A DNA stretch of 64,000 bases from Sinomonas terrae (GCF_022539255.1 NZ_JAKZBV010000001.1:3224001-3288000); one strand, 5' to 3'. Positions 1-9,354 are shown, numbered from the stretch's first letter. Numbers and translations: made by a program. The notes: generated by a model not told the origin, from the letters alone.

Positions 1-491
1 GAGCGGTCGGCGTGCCTCATGGCGGTAATGAGCTGGCCGACAGCGATGACTCGCCCGGACTCCTCGACCTTCGCGATGCCCTCCTCGATCCCCTCCTGCA
101 CCGCTTCCACGGCCTCGTCGAGGGTGAGTCCGCGGCTGAGGTGCTGCTCGGGGGCCCAGCGGACCTCGCCGTACACCACGCCGTCGTCCGCGAGATCCTC
201 GACGAACTCACGGGCGATGCGACGCAGTGCAGACTCCGTCTGCATCACGGCGACGGTGTGGTCGAAGGTCTCGAGATAGCGCGGAAGCGAGCCGGAATCG
301 GCGGACTCGCGGAACCACTGGGCGAGCGCCACGGGCTCGGTGGAGGGCAGCTCGTGCCCGATCTCCGCGGCGAGTTCGATGATCGTGGCAGGCCGCAGGC
401 CGCCGTCGAGATGGTCGTGGAGGGAGACCTTGGGGAGAGAACGAAGGTCGAAGGTCAGATCAGGGGCGGCATCGATGATCGGCTCAGTCAC
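1..491 (-). CDS. add: Adenosine deaminase, N-terminal part (cut by window edge)
   Basis: Converts adenosine or deoxyadenosine to inosine or deoxyinosine in purine salvage. Reading from a GTG at 491 gives about 163 residues before the window edge. The N-terminus carries the metal-binding strand of the family (LPKVSLHDHLDGG, usual form LHxHLxG), followed later by YGEVRWAPEQHL, a typical core strand. The catalytic glutamate and the remaining metal ligands lie outside the window. The start overlaps the end of the upstream DedA gene by 8 bases, and cdd and deoA are upstream on the same strand, so it is probably part of a nucleoside salvage transcription unit. The GTG start is chosen because no ATG lies nearby in frame. 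Confidence 0.88.
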   Translation of the reverse strand, partial: MTEPIIDAAPDLTFDLRSLPKVSLHDHLDGGLRPATIIELAAEIGHELPSTEPVALAQWFRESADSGSLPRYLETFDHTVAVMQTESALRRIAREFVEDLADDGVVYGEVRWAPEQHLSRGLTLDEAVEAVQEGIEEGIAKVEESGRVIAVGQLITAMRHADR

Positions 492-1260
492 GGTCCAACT
501 TTAGGGAAGGGCCACGGCGCGCACCAGCCGGGCCCTCGGCACCACCTCGGTGCGGGGCGTAGTCGTCCGCCGAAAGGCCAGCCTCGGGGTGCTGGCTCAG
601 GTGCGAGCGACGTGCTGCCTCGGCACGTGCCGCCGCCCGCTGCGCGTCCTTCGCGTCGCGCCAACGGTGCAGCACGGTGATCAGGTGATCGAGGATGACG
701 CCCAGAATGAGCGCGAACACGACTGCGACGGCGGCGCTTCCGAGGGGATTGTGGTGCAGCCACGGGAACGAGCTGGCGAGCAGCCCGACGCCGAGCGAGT
801 ACCCGACCCACGTCAAGCACGCGAAAGCGTCCAACCAGAAGAACGTGCGGTGCCGGAATCGGGTCGATCCGGCGACGTAATTGACGGCCACGCGCCCCCA
901 TGGGACGTAGCGCGCTGTGAAGATGAGGACTGCTCCGCGTTTATCGAGCTCGTGCCGCGCCCAGGCGAAGACCTTCTGCACCCTAGGCCGGCGCATCCAC
1001 CGCCAGCGGTCGATGCCGATCCCGCGTCCGAGCATGTACGCGGTGTTGTCCCCTGCTATTGCACCGACGAGCGCCGTCAGGCCGAGGACCCAGAGATTGG
1101 GCTCACCGCTGTGGCGCCAGTAGGCTGCGAGTGCAACGATGAGGGTCTCGCTCGGAGCGATCACTGCAAAACCGTCGACAAAGAAGAAGACCAGCAGGAT
1201 CGGATAGATCCACCACTGCCCAGCAGCATGCAGAATCGCGTGATCCAGAACGTTCAGCAT
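484..1260 (-). CDS. DedA family (SNARE-associated) membrane protein
   Basis: Polytopic inner-membrane protein of the DedA/VTT family, 258 aa. Family members act in lipid transport and membrane homeostasis; the substrate here is unknown. Seen: hydrophobic segments at the start (YPILLVFFFVDGFAVIAPSE), around 'VLGLTALVGAIAGDNTAYML', in 'FFWLDAFACLTWVGYSLGVG' and near 'AAVAVVFALILGVIL', plus the conserved FTARYVPWGRVAVNYVAG amphipathic region with the family's arginine and glycine. The C-terminal 50 residues are charged and probably cytoplasmic. I place the start at the ATG at 1260 because AAGGAG lies about 8 bases upstream; the longer reading to 1290 lacks one. Confidence 0.85.
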   Translation of the reverse strand: MLNVLDHAILHAAGQWWIYPILLVFFFVDGFAVIAPSETLIVALAAYWRHSGEPNLWVLGLTALVGAIAGDNTAYMLGRGIGIDRWRWMRRPRVQKVFAWARHELDKRGAVLIFTARYVPWGRVAVNYVAGSTRFRHRTFFWLDAFACLTWVGYSLGVGLLASSFPWLHHNPLGSAAVAVVFALILGVILDHLITVLHRWRDAKDAQRAAARAEAARRSHLSQHPEAGLSADDYAPHRGGAEGPAGARRGPSLKLDRD

Positions 1261-1390
1261 GCGATGGTGCTCCTTGTGCGGCGGGCTCATTTCAGTGTCG
1301 CACGCCCTAGAGCATGCTGCTATCCGCTGGAGTTACTCCCTCCGCGTAGCCGCGCTGTCCCCTGACGCGGCTAAGGTCGCCTTCAGCGTT

Positions 1391-2722
1391 TCATGCGACC
1401 CTGTCAATGACAAGCCTCTGCGCCGGGCGGGCGCCCGCCGGGGCGATGACGGCCGCGCCCTCAAGCACCTGCTTCGCGCGCCCAAAGCGGTCCGAACTGT
1501 CGGTCAGGAGCGTCATGAGCGGCTCTCCTGCACGGACAAACGCACCGGGCTTCGCGTGCAGCCGTACCCCGGCCGCCGCTTGTACCGAATCTTCCTTGCG
1601 CGCCCGACCCGCACCGAGGCGCCATGCGGCCACCCCTACTTTGAAGGCGTCGAGTTCGACGAGGACCCCGTCGGCCGGAGCGTAGACGACCTCGGATTCC
1701 TGCGCCGTCGGAAGGGCGGCATCAGGGTCACCGCCCTGCGCCGCGATCATTCGCCGCCACACGTCCATCGCACGGCCGTCGCGGAGCGCTTGCTCAGGAT
1801 CGGCGTCGTGCACGCCAGCGCATGCGAGCATCTCCTCGGCAAGGCGCACCGTGAGCTCGACGACGTCCTCGGGACCCCCGCCCGCGAGCACCTCGATGGA
1901 CTCCTCGACCTCGAGCGCGTTGCCGACCGTGAGCCCGAGTGGCGTAGACATGTTGGTGAGGAGCGCCACCGTCTTCACGCCGGCATCCAAGCCCAAGGCG
2001 ACCATAGTCTCCGCGAGCTCGCGCGCCTGCCTCTCATCCTTCATGAAGGCACCCGAGCCGACCTTGACATCCAAGACGAGCGATCCCGTGCCCTCGGCGA
2101 TCTTCTTGCTCATGATCGAGGAGGCGATGAGCGGGATGGACTCGACCGTTCCCGTGACATCGCGGAGTGCGTAGAGCTTCCTGTCGGCGGGAGCAAGCCC
2201 TGCCCCGGCAGCGCAGACGACGGCGCCCACTCCTTCGAGCTGGGCCATCATCTCGTCGTTGCTGAGCGCGGCGCGCCAGCCGGGGATCGACTCGAGCTTG
2301 TCGAGGGTCCCACCGGTGTGGCCAAGACCCCGCCCGGAAAGCTGCGGTACGGCGACACCGAACACGGCGACCAGCGGGGCGAGAGGTAGCGTGATCTTGT
2401 CGCCCACTCCCCCGGTCGAGTGCTTGTCCGCCGTCGGTCGCACTCCCCCTCCCGGGGCCCGCAGCGTGGAGAAGTCGAGACGCTCGCCCGAAGCGGTCAT
2501 GGCGGCGGTCCAGCGCGCAGTCTCGCGGTGCGTCATCCCGTTGAGCAGGATCGCCATGGCCAGCGCCGACATCTGCTCCTCTGCGACCACGCCGCGCGTG
2601 TAGGCGTCCACGACCCATTCGATCTGATCGTCCGAGAGATCCCTGTGGTCCCGCTTGGTGCGGATGATGTCGACAGCATCGAAAGATTCGGCTGCGTTGA
2701 CTCGGTCCAACGGGTCGCTCAC
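1391..2722 (-). CDS. deoA: Thymidine phosphorylase
   Basis: Phosphorolysis of thymidine/deoxyuridine to base plus 2-deoxyribose 1-phosphate (pyrimidine salvage). The 443-aa product has the usual length and order: helical domain first (IIRTKRDHRDLSDDQIEWVV), then the phosphate-binding glycine loop KHSTGGVGDKITLPLAPLVA, then the family signature SGRGLGHTGGTLDKLE, and a C-terminal domain ending near 'FGRAKQVLEG'. The GTG at 2722 overlaps the cdd stop in the GTGA arrangement, so the two are translationally coupled. The open frame continues upstream to 2998, but that part is in the cdd shadow. Confidence 0.95.
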   Translation of the reverse strand: MSDPLDRVNAAESFDAVDIIRTKRDHRDLSDDQIEWVVDAYTRGVVAEEQMSALAMAILLNGMTHRETARWTAAMTASGERLDFSTLRAPGGGVRPTADKHSTGGVGDKITLPLAPLVAVFGVAVPQLSGRGLGHTGGTLDKLESIPGWRAALSNDEMMAQLEGVGAVVCAAGAGLAPADRKLYALRDVTGTVESIPLIASSIMSKKIAEGTGSLVLDVKVGSGAFMKDERQARELAETMVALGLDAGVKTVALLTNMSTPLGLTVGNALEVEESIEVLAGGGPEDVVELTVRLAEEMLACAGVHDADPEQALRDGRAMDVWRRMIAAQGGDPDAALPTAQESEVVYAPADGVLVELDAFKVGVAAWRLGAGRARKEDSVQAAAGVRLHAKPGAFVRAGEPLMTLLTDSSDRFGRAKQVLEGAAVIAPAGARPAQRLVIDRVA

Positions 2723-3153
2723 GGTCCCTCCTCGGGCGCTTCCAGGTTCTCGGGTCCGAAGGCATCCGGAAGGATGTCTTCGATCGAACGGATGCCACGA
2801 GCTGTCAGGAGCTGCATGCCCGGAGCGCGGAATTCGTAGAGGAGCTGACGGCAGCGGCCGCAGGGCATGAGGGGCTTGCCCTCCCCATCCACACACGCGA
2901 AAGCCCGGATCCGTCCGCCTCCAGTCATCTGGATCTGGCCGAGGAGCGTGCACTCGGCGCAAAGGGTGAGTCCGTAGGAGGCGTTCTCGACGTTGCACCC
3001 GCAGACCGTCCGGCCGTCGTCGAGCAGCGCCGCGGCGCCCACCGGAAAGCGTGAATACGGGGCGTAGGCCTTGCGCATGGCTGCGTGGGCGAGGGCGGCG
3101 AGCCCGTCCCAGTCAACGGCCTCAGCCTCTGACAGCCCCTCCGACGACTGCAA
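2719..3153 (-). CDS. cdd: Cytidine deaminase
   Basis: Zinc enzyme that deaminates cytidine and deoxycytidine to uridine and deoxyuridine, feeding the phosphorylase encoded next. 144 aa, the size of the homotetrameric class. Zinc and catalytic residues are visible: the CAE motif in 'GLTLCAECTLL' and PCGRC in 'LMPCGRCRQLL'. 'YAPYSRFPVGAA' is the substrate-loop signature. The reading opens with TTG at 3153, two bases after the stop of the upstream amidohydrolase gene. The next ATG would remove the first helix, so the TTG is preferred but not certain. Confidence 0.93.
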   Translation of the reverse strand: MQSSEGLSEAEAVDWDGLAALAHAAMRKAYAPYSRFPVGAAALLDDGRTVCGCNVENASYGLTLCAECTLLGQIQMTGGGRIRAFACVDGEGKPLMPCGRCRQLLYEFRAPGMQLLTARGIRSIEDILPDAFGPENLEAPEEGP

Positions 3154-3155
3154 CG

Positions 3156-4355
3156 TCAGAGGTCCCGCACGCTGCGGAGGGCGGCTGCAGCGAGAACCCT
3201 GACGCCGCAGGCAATCGCACCCTCGTTAACGATGAGGTCACCGCGGTGGAGGTCATACTCCTCTCCGCCAGGCGTTGCGACGCCGAGACGGAACATGGAG
3301 CCCGGGATCTCGGCGAGGAACCATGCGAAGTCCTCCCCGCCCATCGACTGAGGCGTCAGGACGACGGCGTCCTCCCCAAGTTCGGCACGGGCAGCTGCTT
3401 CGATGAGCGCTGTCTCGTGCTCCGAGTTCACAACCGGCGGCACGCCCCGAGTGTGCTCGAGCCGCACGTCGACGCCGTAGGGGGCCGCGACCTGCTGGAC
3501 CACCTCGTCGAGAAGCTCGCCAGCGCTGTGCCACGCCTCGCGATCGAGGCAGCGCATAGTCCCGGCCATGTGGCCGATCGCGGGAATCGCGTTGGGTGCG
3601 GCTCCAGCCGCAATCTGGCCCCAGACCATCGACACGCCGCTCCGCACGTCGACGCGACGGGACAGGACGGCCGGGACGTTGATCGCGATCTGCGAGAGCG
3701 CGAACACGAGGTCCTCGGTGAGGTGGGGGCGAGAGGTGTGTCCGCCCCGTCCCACGAGTTCGATTCGGATGGTGTCCGACGCGGAGGTGATCGAGCCGAT
3801 CCGGGTCCCGATGCGGCCCACCTCGATCCTGGGATCACAGTGCAGCGCCATGATGCGGGGAACGCCGGAGAGGACGCCCTGGTCGATGCACGCGAGGGCG
3901 CCGCCCGGCATCGTCTCCTCGGCTGGCTGGAAGATGACACGGACCGTTGCGCCGAGCGGCTCCTCGCGGTGCTTGTCGGCCAGCACGAGGGCCGCACCGA
4001 GGGCACACGTCGTATGGACGTCGTGGCCACACGCGTGCGTGACGCCGTGGTTCAGCGAGGCGAACGGGAGGCCCGTCTCCTCGATGATGGGGAGGGCGTC
4101 GATGTCGCCGCGAAGCGCCGTGGCGATCGGTCCCTCACCGATGTCGACGACGACGCCCGTCCCCTCGAGGCGCCGCGGCTCAAGACCTGCTGCCTCGAGT
4201 CGGGCGACGATGCGGTCGGTCGTGCGAAATTCCTGAAAGCTCAGTTCGGGGTGCGCATGAAGATCACGACGGAACGCGATGAGATCGGGCAGAAGATGAT
4301 CGAGACGGGGGCCGACCAGGGGCGTCGGGTCGGCTTCCGTGGTGTAGTTGCGCAC
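3156..4355 (-). CDS. M20 family metallo-amidohydrolase
   Basis: Amidohydrolase of the M20D group (hippurate hydrolase / N-acyl amino acid amidohydrolase type), 399 aa, GTG start. Metal-binding elements visible: HACGHDVHTTC (His and Asp ligands), FQPAEETMPGGA (catalytic and ligand glutamates), 'MALHCDPRI' and the C-terminal 'QSMGGEDFAWFL'. A dimerisation domain of about 110 residues lies between. The substrate cannot be read from sequence; relatives cleave N-acyl or indole-acetyl amino acid conjugates. It ends two bases before the cdd TTG, so it is in the same unit as cdd-deoA. Confidence 0.9.
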   Translation of the reverse strand: MRNYTTEADPTPLVGPRLDHLLPDLIAFRRDLHAHPELSFQEFRTTDRIVARLEAAGLEPRRLEGTGVVVDIGEGPIATALRGDIDALPIIEETGLPFASLNHGVTHACGHDVHTTCALGAALVLADKHREEPLGATVRVIFQPAEETMPGGALACIDQGVLSGVPRIMALHCDPRIEVGRIGTRIGSITSASDTIRIELVGRGGHTSRPHLTEDLVFALSQIAINVPAVLSRRVDVRSGVSMVWGQIAAGAAPNAIPAIGHMAGTMRCLDREAWHSAGELLDEVVQQVAAPYGVDVRLEHTRGVPPVVNSEHETALIEAAARAELGEDAVVLTPQSMGGEDFAWFLAEIPGSMFRLGVATPGGEEYDLHRGDLIVNEGAIACGVRVLAAAALRSVRDL

Positions 4356-4428
4356 TCGTTCACTCTAGCGCCACGCTCTCTTCGCCCACGTTTCAACGAC
4401 GGGCGTCGCTCAACGAGACGCGCTGGCG

Positions 4429-5583
4429 TCAGAGGACGTCCGTGTCGCCACTCGCCTTGAGGGCCGCAACGGCCCCCTTGACCTTCTGCGCATGCTCCTT
4501 GGTCGTCACGAGGAGCGCATCGGGGGTGTCGACGATCACGACGTCCTGAATGCCGATGAGCGCGATGACCCGCTTGGTGTCGGAGACGACGATCCCGCTC
4601 GCGCCTTCCGTGAACACCCGCGCGCCCTCGCCCAGGACCGTGACGGCGTCGACCTCGCGTGCACTGTTGAGCCGTCCGATGGCGGCGAAGTCTCCGACGT
4701 CGTCCCAGCGGAATGCTCCAGGCACGACGGCGACGTCCCCGGCAGCGGCTGCAGGCTCCGCAACCGCATAGTCGATAGCGATCTTCGGGAGGGTCGGCCA
4801 CACGCGGGCGGTCACCTCGTCCCGGTCCGGCGTATCCCACGCGTCCGCGATCTCCGTGAGCCCCGCGTAGAGCTCCGGCTGGTTCGCCTCGAGATGCTCA
4901 AGCATCAGAGAGACCGGGGCGACGAACATGCCCGCGTTCCAGAGGTACTCGCCGGACGCGAGGTACTTCTCTGCGACTTCAAGGCTCGGCTTCTCGACGA
5001 ACTCGGCGACTGCACGCGCGCTCGGGGCGCCCGCGACGTCGAGCGCTTCCCCACCCCGGATGTAGCCGAAGCCGGTCGAAGGGTGAGTCGGCTCAATGCC
5101 GATCGTCACGATCTTGCCGCGTTCGCCGGAGGCGGCCGTATGAATGGCCTCCAGCACCGCTGCCCGGAAGACGGTGTCGGGGCTGATCACGTGATCCGCC
5201 GCGAAGGAGCCCATGATCGTGGCCGGGTCTCGGCGGTAGAGGATTGCCGCGGCAAGCCCGATGGCGGCGCCGGAGTCCTTGGGCTCGCTCTCGAGCACGA
5301 GGTCAGCGGTATCGAGCTCTGGGATCTGGTGGCAGACCGCAGCGCGGTGAGCCTGGCCGGTCACGACAAGGAGGCGACCGTTCGCGAGCGGCCGCAGCCT
5401 GTCATACGTCGCCCTGATGAGCGTGCTCCCCGACCCGGTGAGGTCGTGGAGGAACTTCGGCGCAGCCGCGCGCGAAAGGGGCCACAGCCGCGTGCCGACT
5501 CCGCCCGCCGGGATTACGGCGACAAAGCGGTCCAGGACGGCGTCGCGGTCTGCCGCACTCGCGGCCGGAAATTCAGTGCTCAT
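4429..5583 (-). CDS. manC: Mannose-1-phosphate guanylyltransferase
   Basis: Makes GDP-mannose from mannose 1-phosphate and GTP for mannosylation and polysaccharide synthesis. The 384-aa protein begins its nucleotidyltransferase domain with VIPAGGVGTRLWPLSRA followed by PKFL, the activated-sugar signature. It also has 'SFAADHVI' (metal/nucleotide site), 'FVEKPSLEVAEKYL' and 'YLWNAGMFV' (sugar site), and 'FRWDDVGDF'. There is no C-terminal isomerase domain, so it is the monofunctional type. Start at ATG 5583; a longer frame to 5607 is possible. It is transcribed away from sdhC across a 260-base region that must hold both promoters. The GT4 enzyme at 54.1 kb is a possible user of GDP-mannose. 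Confidence 0.9.
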   Translation of the reverse strand: MSTEFPAASAADRDAVLDRFVAVIPAGGVGTRLWPLSRAAAPKFLHDLTGSGSTLIRATYDRLRPLANGRLLVVTGQAHRAAVCHQIPELDTADLVLESEPKDSGAAIGLAAAILYRRDPATIMGSFAADHVISPDTVFRAAVLEAIHTAASGERGKIVTIGIEPTHPSTGFGYIRGGEALDVAGAPSARAVAEFVEKPSLEVAEKYLASGEYLWNAGMFVAPVSLMLEHLEANQPELYAGLTEIADAWDTPDRDEVTARVWPTLPKIAIDYAVAEPAAAAGDVAVVPGAFRWDDVGDFAAIGRLNSAREVDAVTVLGEGARVFTEGASGIVVSDTKRVIALIGIQDVVIVDTPDALLVTTKEHAQKVKGAVAALKASGDTDVL

Positions 5584-5718
5584 CGCCCCTACTCTAATGG
5601 AGGCCACCGCACGGAGGAGGGGCCAGCGCGCCCTTGCACAACTCCATCTGGGAGCCTTGTGATAATCCCCACTCTCCTAGTCTGGGAGCGGGCAGCAAAT
5701 TGAATAAGCTGAGAGCGA

Positions 5719-5734
5719 AGCCTAGATTTAGGCT
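5719..5734. promoter_or_regulatory. 16-bp interrupted palindrome in the sdh/manC divergent region
   Basis: AGCCTA and TAGGCT flank a 4-base centre. It lies 110 bases upstream of the sdhC start in the intergenic region shared with the guanylyltransferase gene. The position suits an operator; no regulator can be named. Confidence 0.3.
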
Positions 5735-5843
5735 GGAGCTCGACAGAGTACGCGTCCGCCAGCCGAGACGGGCGCCTTCTGCATCGGTGCCCTCGCCTCT
5801 GTGGGTGAGCGCGGCGCATCGGTGCTCGCAGGGAGGTTTATCA

Positions 5844-6221
5844 GTGCCGACAAAACCAGCTGGCACCCTGTACCGCGGCCGTGAAGGCATGTGGTCCTGG
5901 GTCGGGCACCGGATTACCGGTGTCGTGATCTTCTTCTTCTTGTTGGTGCATGTGCTGGACACCTCATTGGTGCGCGTGTCCCCCGACGCCTACAACGCCG
6001 TCATCGGCGAATATAAGAACCCGGTGATGGGACTTGGCGAGACCGCACTCGTGGCCGCCATCCTCTTCCACGCGTTCAACGGCCTTCGTATTATCGCGGT
6101 CGACTTCTGGAAGAGTGGGCCGAAGTACCAACGGCAGATGCTGTGGACCGTCGTCGTCGTGTGGGCCGTCGTGTTCGTGGCCTTCGCCATCCGCCAACTC
6201 TCGATCGTGTTCGGAGGCTGA
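5844..6221 (+). CDS. sdhC: Succinate dehydrogenase cytochrome b556 subunit
   Basis: Membrane anchor subunit of complex II; with SdhD it binds heme b and the quinone. 125 aa with three hydrophobic segments. The N-terminus 'GTLYRGREGMWSWVGHRITG' has the SdhC signature with an arginine and a conserved serine/histidine near the quinone site, and 'LFHAFNGLRIIAVDFW' carries the heme-ligand histidine region. GTG start chosen because GGGAGG lies 8 bases upstream (5831-5836); a longer in-frame reading from 5634 has no such site. First gene of sdhCDAB. Confidence 0.93.
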   Translation: MPTKPAGTLYRGREGMWSWVGHRITGVVIFFFLLVHVLDTSLVRVSPDAYNAVIGEYKNPVMGLGETALVAAILFHAFNGLRIIAVDFWKSGPKYQRQMLWTVVVVWAVVFVAFAIRQLSIVFGG

Positions 6222-6226
6222 CCGGC

Positions 6227-6712
6227 ATGAGCACAACTCCTGACATTCGATTCCCCCGGAGCACGACGGAGACCGGTCGGGTCGCTCCCAAGTACACGCG
6301 CCACGGCAGCGGCGCCAAGGGCGGCTTCGAGATGGCCGCCTGGCTGTTCATGCGCTTCTCGGGCATCGTGCTCGTCGTCCTGATCTTCGGGCACCTGTTC
6401 GTCAACCTCATGGTCGGCAACGGCGTGCACGCGATCGACTTCGGGTTCGTGGCCGGCAAGTGGGCCAGCCCGTTCTGGCAGTGGTGGGATCTGGCGATGC
6501 TGTGGCTAGCGATGCTGCACGGCACGAATGGCGTCCGCACGATCATCAACGACTACGCCGACCGGGACACCGTCCGCTTCTGGCTCCTCATCGTGCTGTT
6601 CGCTGCGGCGGCGGCCATCGTGATCCTCGGCACGCTCGTGATCTTCACGTTCAACCCGTGCCCCACCGTCAACGGAGTCCCGCTCCCAGGCTCGTTCTGC
6701 CCCAAGCCGTAG
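6227..6712 (+). CDS. sdhD: Succinate dehydrogenase hydrophobic membrane anchor
   Basis: Second membrane anchor of complex II, 161 aa, starting five bases after the sdhC stop. It has three hydrophobic helices after a polar N-terminus of about 35 residues: 'AAWLFMRFSGIVLVVLIFGH', 'WWDLAMLWLAMLHGTNGVRT' (the H-G-x-N-G-x-R heme/quinone motif) and 'RFWLLIVLFAAAAAIVILGT'. The C-terminal tail is short and faces outside. Length and order fit actinobacterial SdhD. Confidence 0.93.
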   Translation: MSTTPDIRFPRSTTETGRVAPKYTRHGSGAKGGFEMAAWLFMRFSGIVLVVLIFGHLFVNLMVGNGVHAIDFGFVAGKWASPFWQWWDLAMLWLAMLHGTNGVRTIINDYADRDTVRFWLLIVLFAAAAAIVILGTLVIFTFNPCPTVNGVPLPGSFCPKP

Positions 6713-6784
6713 CAGGCATTTCAGGCGGCGCCCTCGGCACGCGAGCGGCGCCGCAGTCTTGCGCGAGAGAGAGAAGCATCCAGT

Positions 6785-8572
6785 ATGCAGGTCCACAAGT
6801 ACGATGTGGTGATCGTCGGCGCCGGCGGCGCCGGCATGCGCGCGGCCATTGAGTCCGGCCAGCGCGCGCGCACCGCGGTGCTGACCAAGCTGTACCCCAC
6901 CCGCTCCCACACCGGCGCGGCTCAGGGCGGCATGTGTGCCGCCCTCGCCAACGTCGAAGAGGACAACTGGGAGTGGCACACCTTCGATACCGTCAAGGGC
7001 GGCGACTACCTGGTCGACCAGGACGCCGCGGAGGTCATGGCCAAGGAGGCGATCGACGCCGTCCTCGACCTTGAGAAGATGGGCCTCCCGTTCAACCGCA
7101 CCCCCGAGGGACGCATTGACCAGCGCAGGTTCGGGGGTCACACCCGCGACCATGGCAAGGCGCCTGTCCGCCGCGCCTGCTACGCGGCCGACCGCACGGG
7201 CCACATGATCCTCCAGACGCTGTACCAAAACTGCGTCAAGCACAACGTCGAGTTCTACAACGAGTACTACGTCCTTGACCTCCTCGTCGTCGAAGAGGAT
7301 GCGGTTCGCGAGGACGGAACGCCGTACAAGCAGAAGCGCGTCGCGGGCGTTGTGAGCTACGACCTCGCGTCCGGCGAGATCCACGTCTTCCAAGCGAAGG
7401 CGATCATCTTCGCGACCGGCGGGGCGGGCAAGGTCTTCAAGACCACGTCCAACGCCCACACTCTGACGGGCGACGGCATGGGCATTGCCTTCCGCCGCGG
7501 CATCCCGCTCGAGGACATGGAGTTCTTCCAGTTCCACCCGACGGGCCTCGCGGGCCTCGGCATCCTCCTCTCGGAAGCCGCGCGCGGCGAGGGCGCCATT
7601 CTGCGCAACTCCGAAGGCGAGCGCTTCATGGAGCGCTACGCTCCCACCATCAAGGACCTCGCCCCGCGCGACATCGTCGCCCGATCGATGGCAAACGAGG
7701 TGCGCGAGGGTCGCGGCGCCGGTCCGAACAAGGACTACGTGCTCCTCGACCTGACCCACTTGGAGCCTGCCCACATCGACGCGAAACTCCCGGACATCAC
7801 GGAGTTCGCCCGCACGTACCTCGGCGTGGAGCCCTACACCGAGCCCGTCCCCGTCTACCCGACGGCGCACTACGCGATGGGCGGCGTCCCCACGAACATC
7901 AAGGGCGAGGTCCTCCAGGACAACGACACGATCATCCCGGGCCTCTATGCAGCCGGCGAGGTCGCCTGTGTCTCCGTGCACGGCTCGAACCGCCTCGGCA
8001 CGAACTCGCTCCTCGACATCAACGTGTTCGGCAAGCGCTCAGGCATCAACGCGGCCGAGTACGCGAAGACGGCCGACTTCGTCGAACTCCCGGACAACCC
8101 GATGGCGGAGACCATCGCCATGCTCGACGTCGTCCGCACGGCAACGGGCACGGAGAGGGTCGCGGCGATCCGCGCCGACCTCCAGGAGACGATGGACGCC
8201 AACATGCAGGTGTTCCGCACAGCCGACTCGATCACAACCGCCCTCGCGGACATCGAGAAGCTGCGCGAGCGGTACCGGAACATCAGCATCCAGGACAAGG
8301 GCAAGCGGTTCAATCTGGATCTCCTCGAGGCCGTCGAGCTCGGCTTCCTCCTGGACCTCGCAGAGGCCATGACCGTCGCCGCCCTCCACCGCAAGGAGTC
8401 CCGCGGCGGCCACTACCGCGAAGACTTCCCCGACCGCGATGACGCCAACTGGATGAAGCACACGATGCTCTACAAGGACCCGTCGGCCGAGACCGAGGGC
8501 ATCAAGGGCATCCGCTTCGGCACGAAGCCGGTCGCCTTCACCCGTTACGAGCCAATGGAGCGTAAGTACTGA
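6785..8572 (+). CDS. sdhA: Succinate dehydrogenase flavoprotein subunit
   Basis: Catalytic subunit oxidising succinate to fumarate with covalently bound FAD. 595 aa. FAD dinucleotide motif at the N-terminus (VVIVGAGGAGMRAA), the SHTGAAQGG segment with the histidine that carries FAD, substrate-site 'HPTGLAGLGILLSEAARGEG', the active-site 'MGGVPTN' region, and the C-terminal arginine/histidine signature 'SRGGHYREDFPDRDD'. A purine-rich GAGAGAGA ribosome site precedes the ATG. Its stop overlaps the sdhB start (ATGA). Confidence 0.97.
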   Translation: MQVHKYDVVIVGAGGAGMRAAIESGQRARTAVLTKLYPTRSHTGAAQGGMCAALANVEEDNWEWHTFDTVKGGDYLVDQDAAEVMAKEAIDAVLDLEKMGLPFNRTPEGRIDQRRFGGHTRDHGKAPVRRACYAADRTGHMILQTLYQNCVKHNVEFYNEYYVLDLLVVEEDAVREDGTPYKQKRVAGVVSYDLASGEIHVFQAKAIIFATGGAGKVFKTTSNAHTLTGDGMGIAFRRGIPLEDMEFFQFHPTGLAGLGILLSEAARGEGAILRNSEGERFMERYAPTIKDLAPRDIVARSMANEVREGRGAGPNKDYVLLDLTHLEPAHIDAKLPDITEFARTYLGVEPYTEPVPVYPTAHYAMGGVPTNIKGEVLQDNDTIIPGLYAAGEVACVSVHGSNRLGTNSLLDINVFGKRSGINAAEYAKTADFVELPDNPMAETIAMLDVVRTATGTERVAAIRADLQETMDANMQVFRTADSITTALADIEKLRERYRNISIQDKGKRFNLDLLEAVELGFLLDLAEAMTVAALHRKESRGGHYREDFPDRDDANWMKHTMLYKDPSAETEGIKGIRFGTKPVAFTRYEPMERKY

Positions 8573-9354
8573 TGACCGCGTCAACTGAAGAGCCTGCTTC
8601 GAAGGTCGAGCTCCCCGCGAGTGTCGGCGGCGGGGGCGAGATCCCCACATTCGACGTGACGCTCCGTGTGCGCCGCTATAACCCAGAGGTCTCGGAAGAG
8701 TCGCACTGGGAGGAGTTCAAGCTCACGATGTACGGCACGGACCGCGTGCTCGACGCCCTCCACAAGGTCAAGTGGGAGCTCGACGGTTCACTCTCGTTCC
8801 GTCGCTCGTGCGCGCACGGCGTCTGCGGCTCGGATGCCATGCGCATCAACGGCCGCAACCGCCTCGCTTGCAAGACCCTCCTCAAGGACCTCGACACGTC
8901 CAAGCCGATCTTGGTCGAGCCCATCAAGGGCCTTCCGGTCGAGAAGGACCTCATCGTCGACATGGAGCCCTTCTTCCAGTCGTACCGCGAGATCATGCCG
9001 TTCCTTGTGGCGAAGGGCCACGCCCCCACCCGGGAGCGTCTTCAGTCCCCCGAGGATCGCGAGCGGTTCGACGACACCACGAAGTGCATCCTCTGTGCCG
9101 CCTGCACCTCCTCGTGCCCGGTGTTCTGGACGGATGGGCAGTACTTCGGCCCGGCTGCGATCGTGAATGCGCATCGCTTCATCTTCGATTCGCGTGACGA
9201 CGCCGGCGACATGCGCCTTGAGATCCTCAACGACAAGGAAGGTGTGTGGCGCTGCCGCACGATCTTCAACTGCTCGGAGGCCTGCCCCCGTGGCATCCAG
9301 GTGACCAAAGCCATCTCGGAGGTCAAGCAGGCGGTCCTCGCCCGCCAGTTCTGA
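8572..9354 (+). CDS. sdhB: Succinate dehydrogenase iron-sulfur subunit
   Basis: Carries electrons from SdhA FAD to the quinone through three iron-sulfur clusters. 260 aa. The N-terminal ferredoxin domain has the 2Fe-2S cysteines in 'SCAHGVCGSDAMRINGRNRL' and the following LACK; the C-terminal domain has CILCAACTSSCP (4Fe-4S) and CRTIFNCSEACPRG (3Fe-4S). The N-terminal extension of about 25 residues is longer than in enterobacteria. The ATG overlaps the sdhA stop. A strong hairpin 32 bases after the stop closes the operon. Confidence 0.97.
   Translation: MTASTEEPASKVELPASVGGGGEIPTFDVTLRVRRYNPEVSEESHWEEFKLTMYGTDRVLDALHKVKWELDGSLSFRRSCAHGVCGSDAMRINGRNRLACKTLLKDLDTSKPILVEPIKGLPVEKDLIVDMEPFFQSYREIMPFLVAKGHAPTRERLQSPEDRERFDDTTKCILCAACTSSCPVFWTDGQYFGPAAIVNAHRFIFDSRDDAGDMRLEILNDKEGVWRCRTIFNCSEACPRGIQVTKAISEVKQAVLARQF

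Noticed and set aside
6506..7981. 491-codon minus-strand frame opposite sdhA
   Set aside because: Antisense shadow of a certain gene; no motif, no ribosome site.
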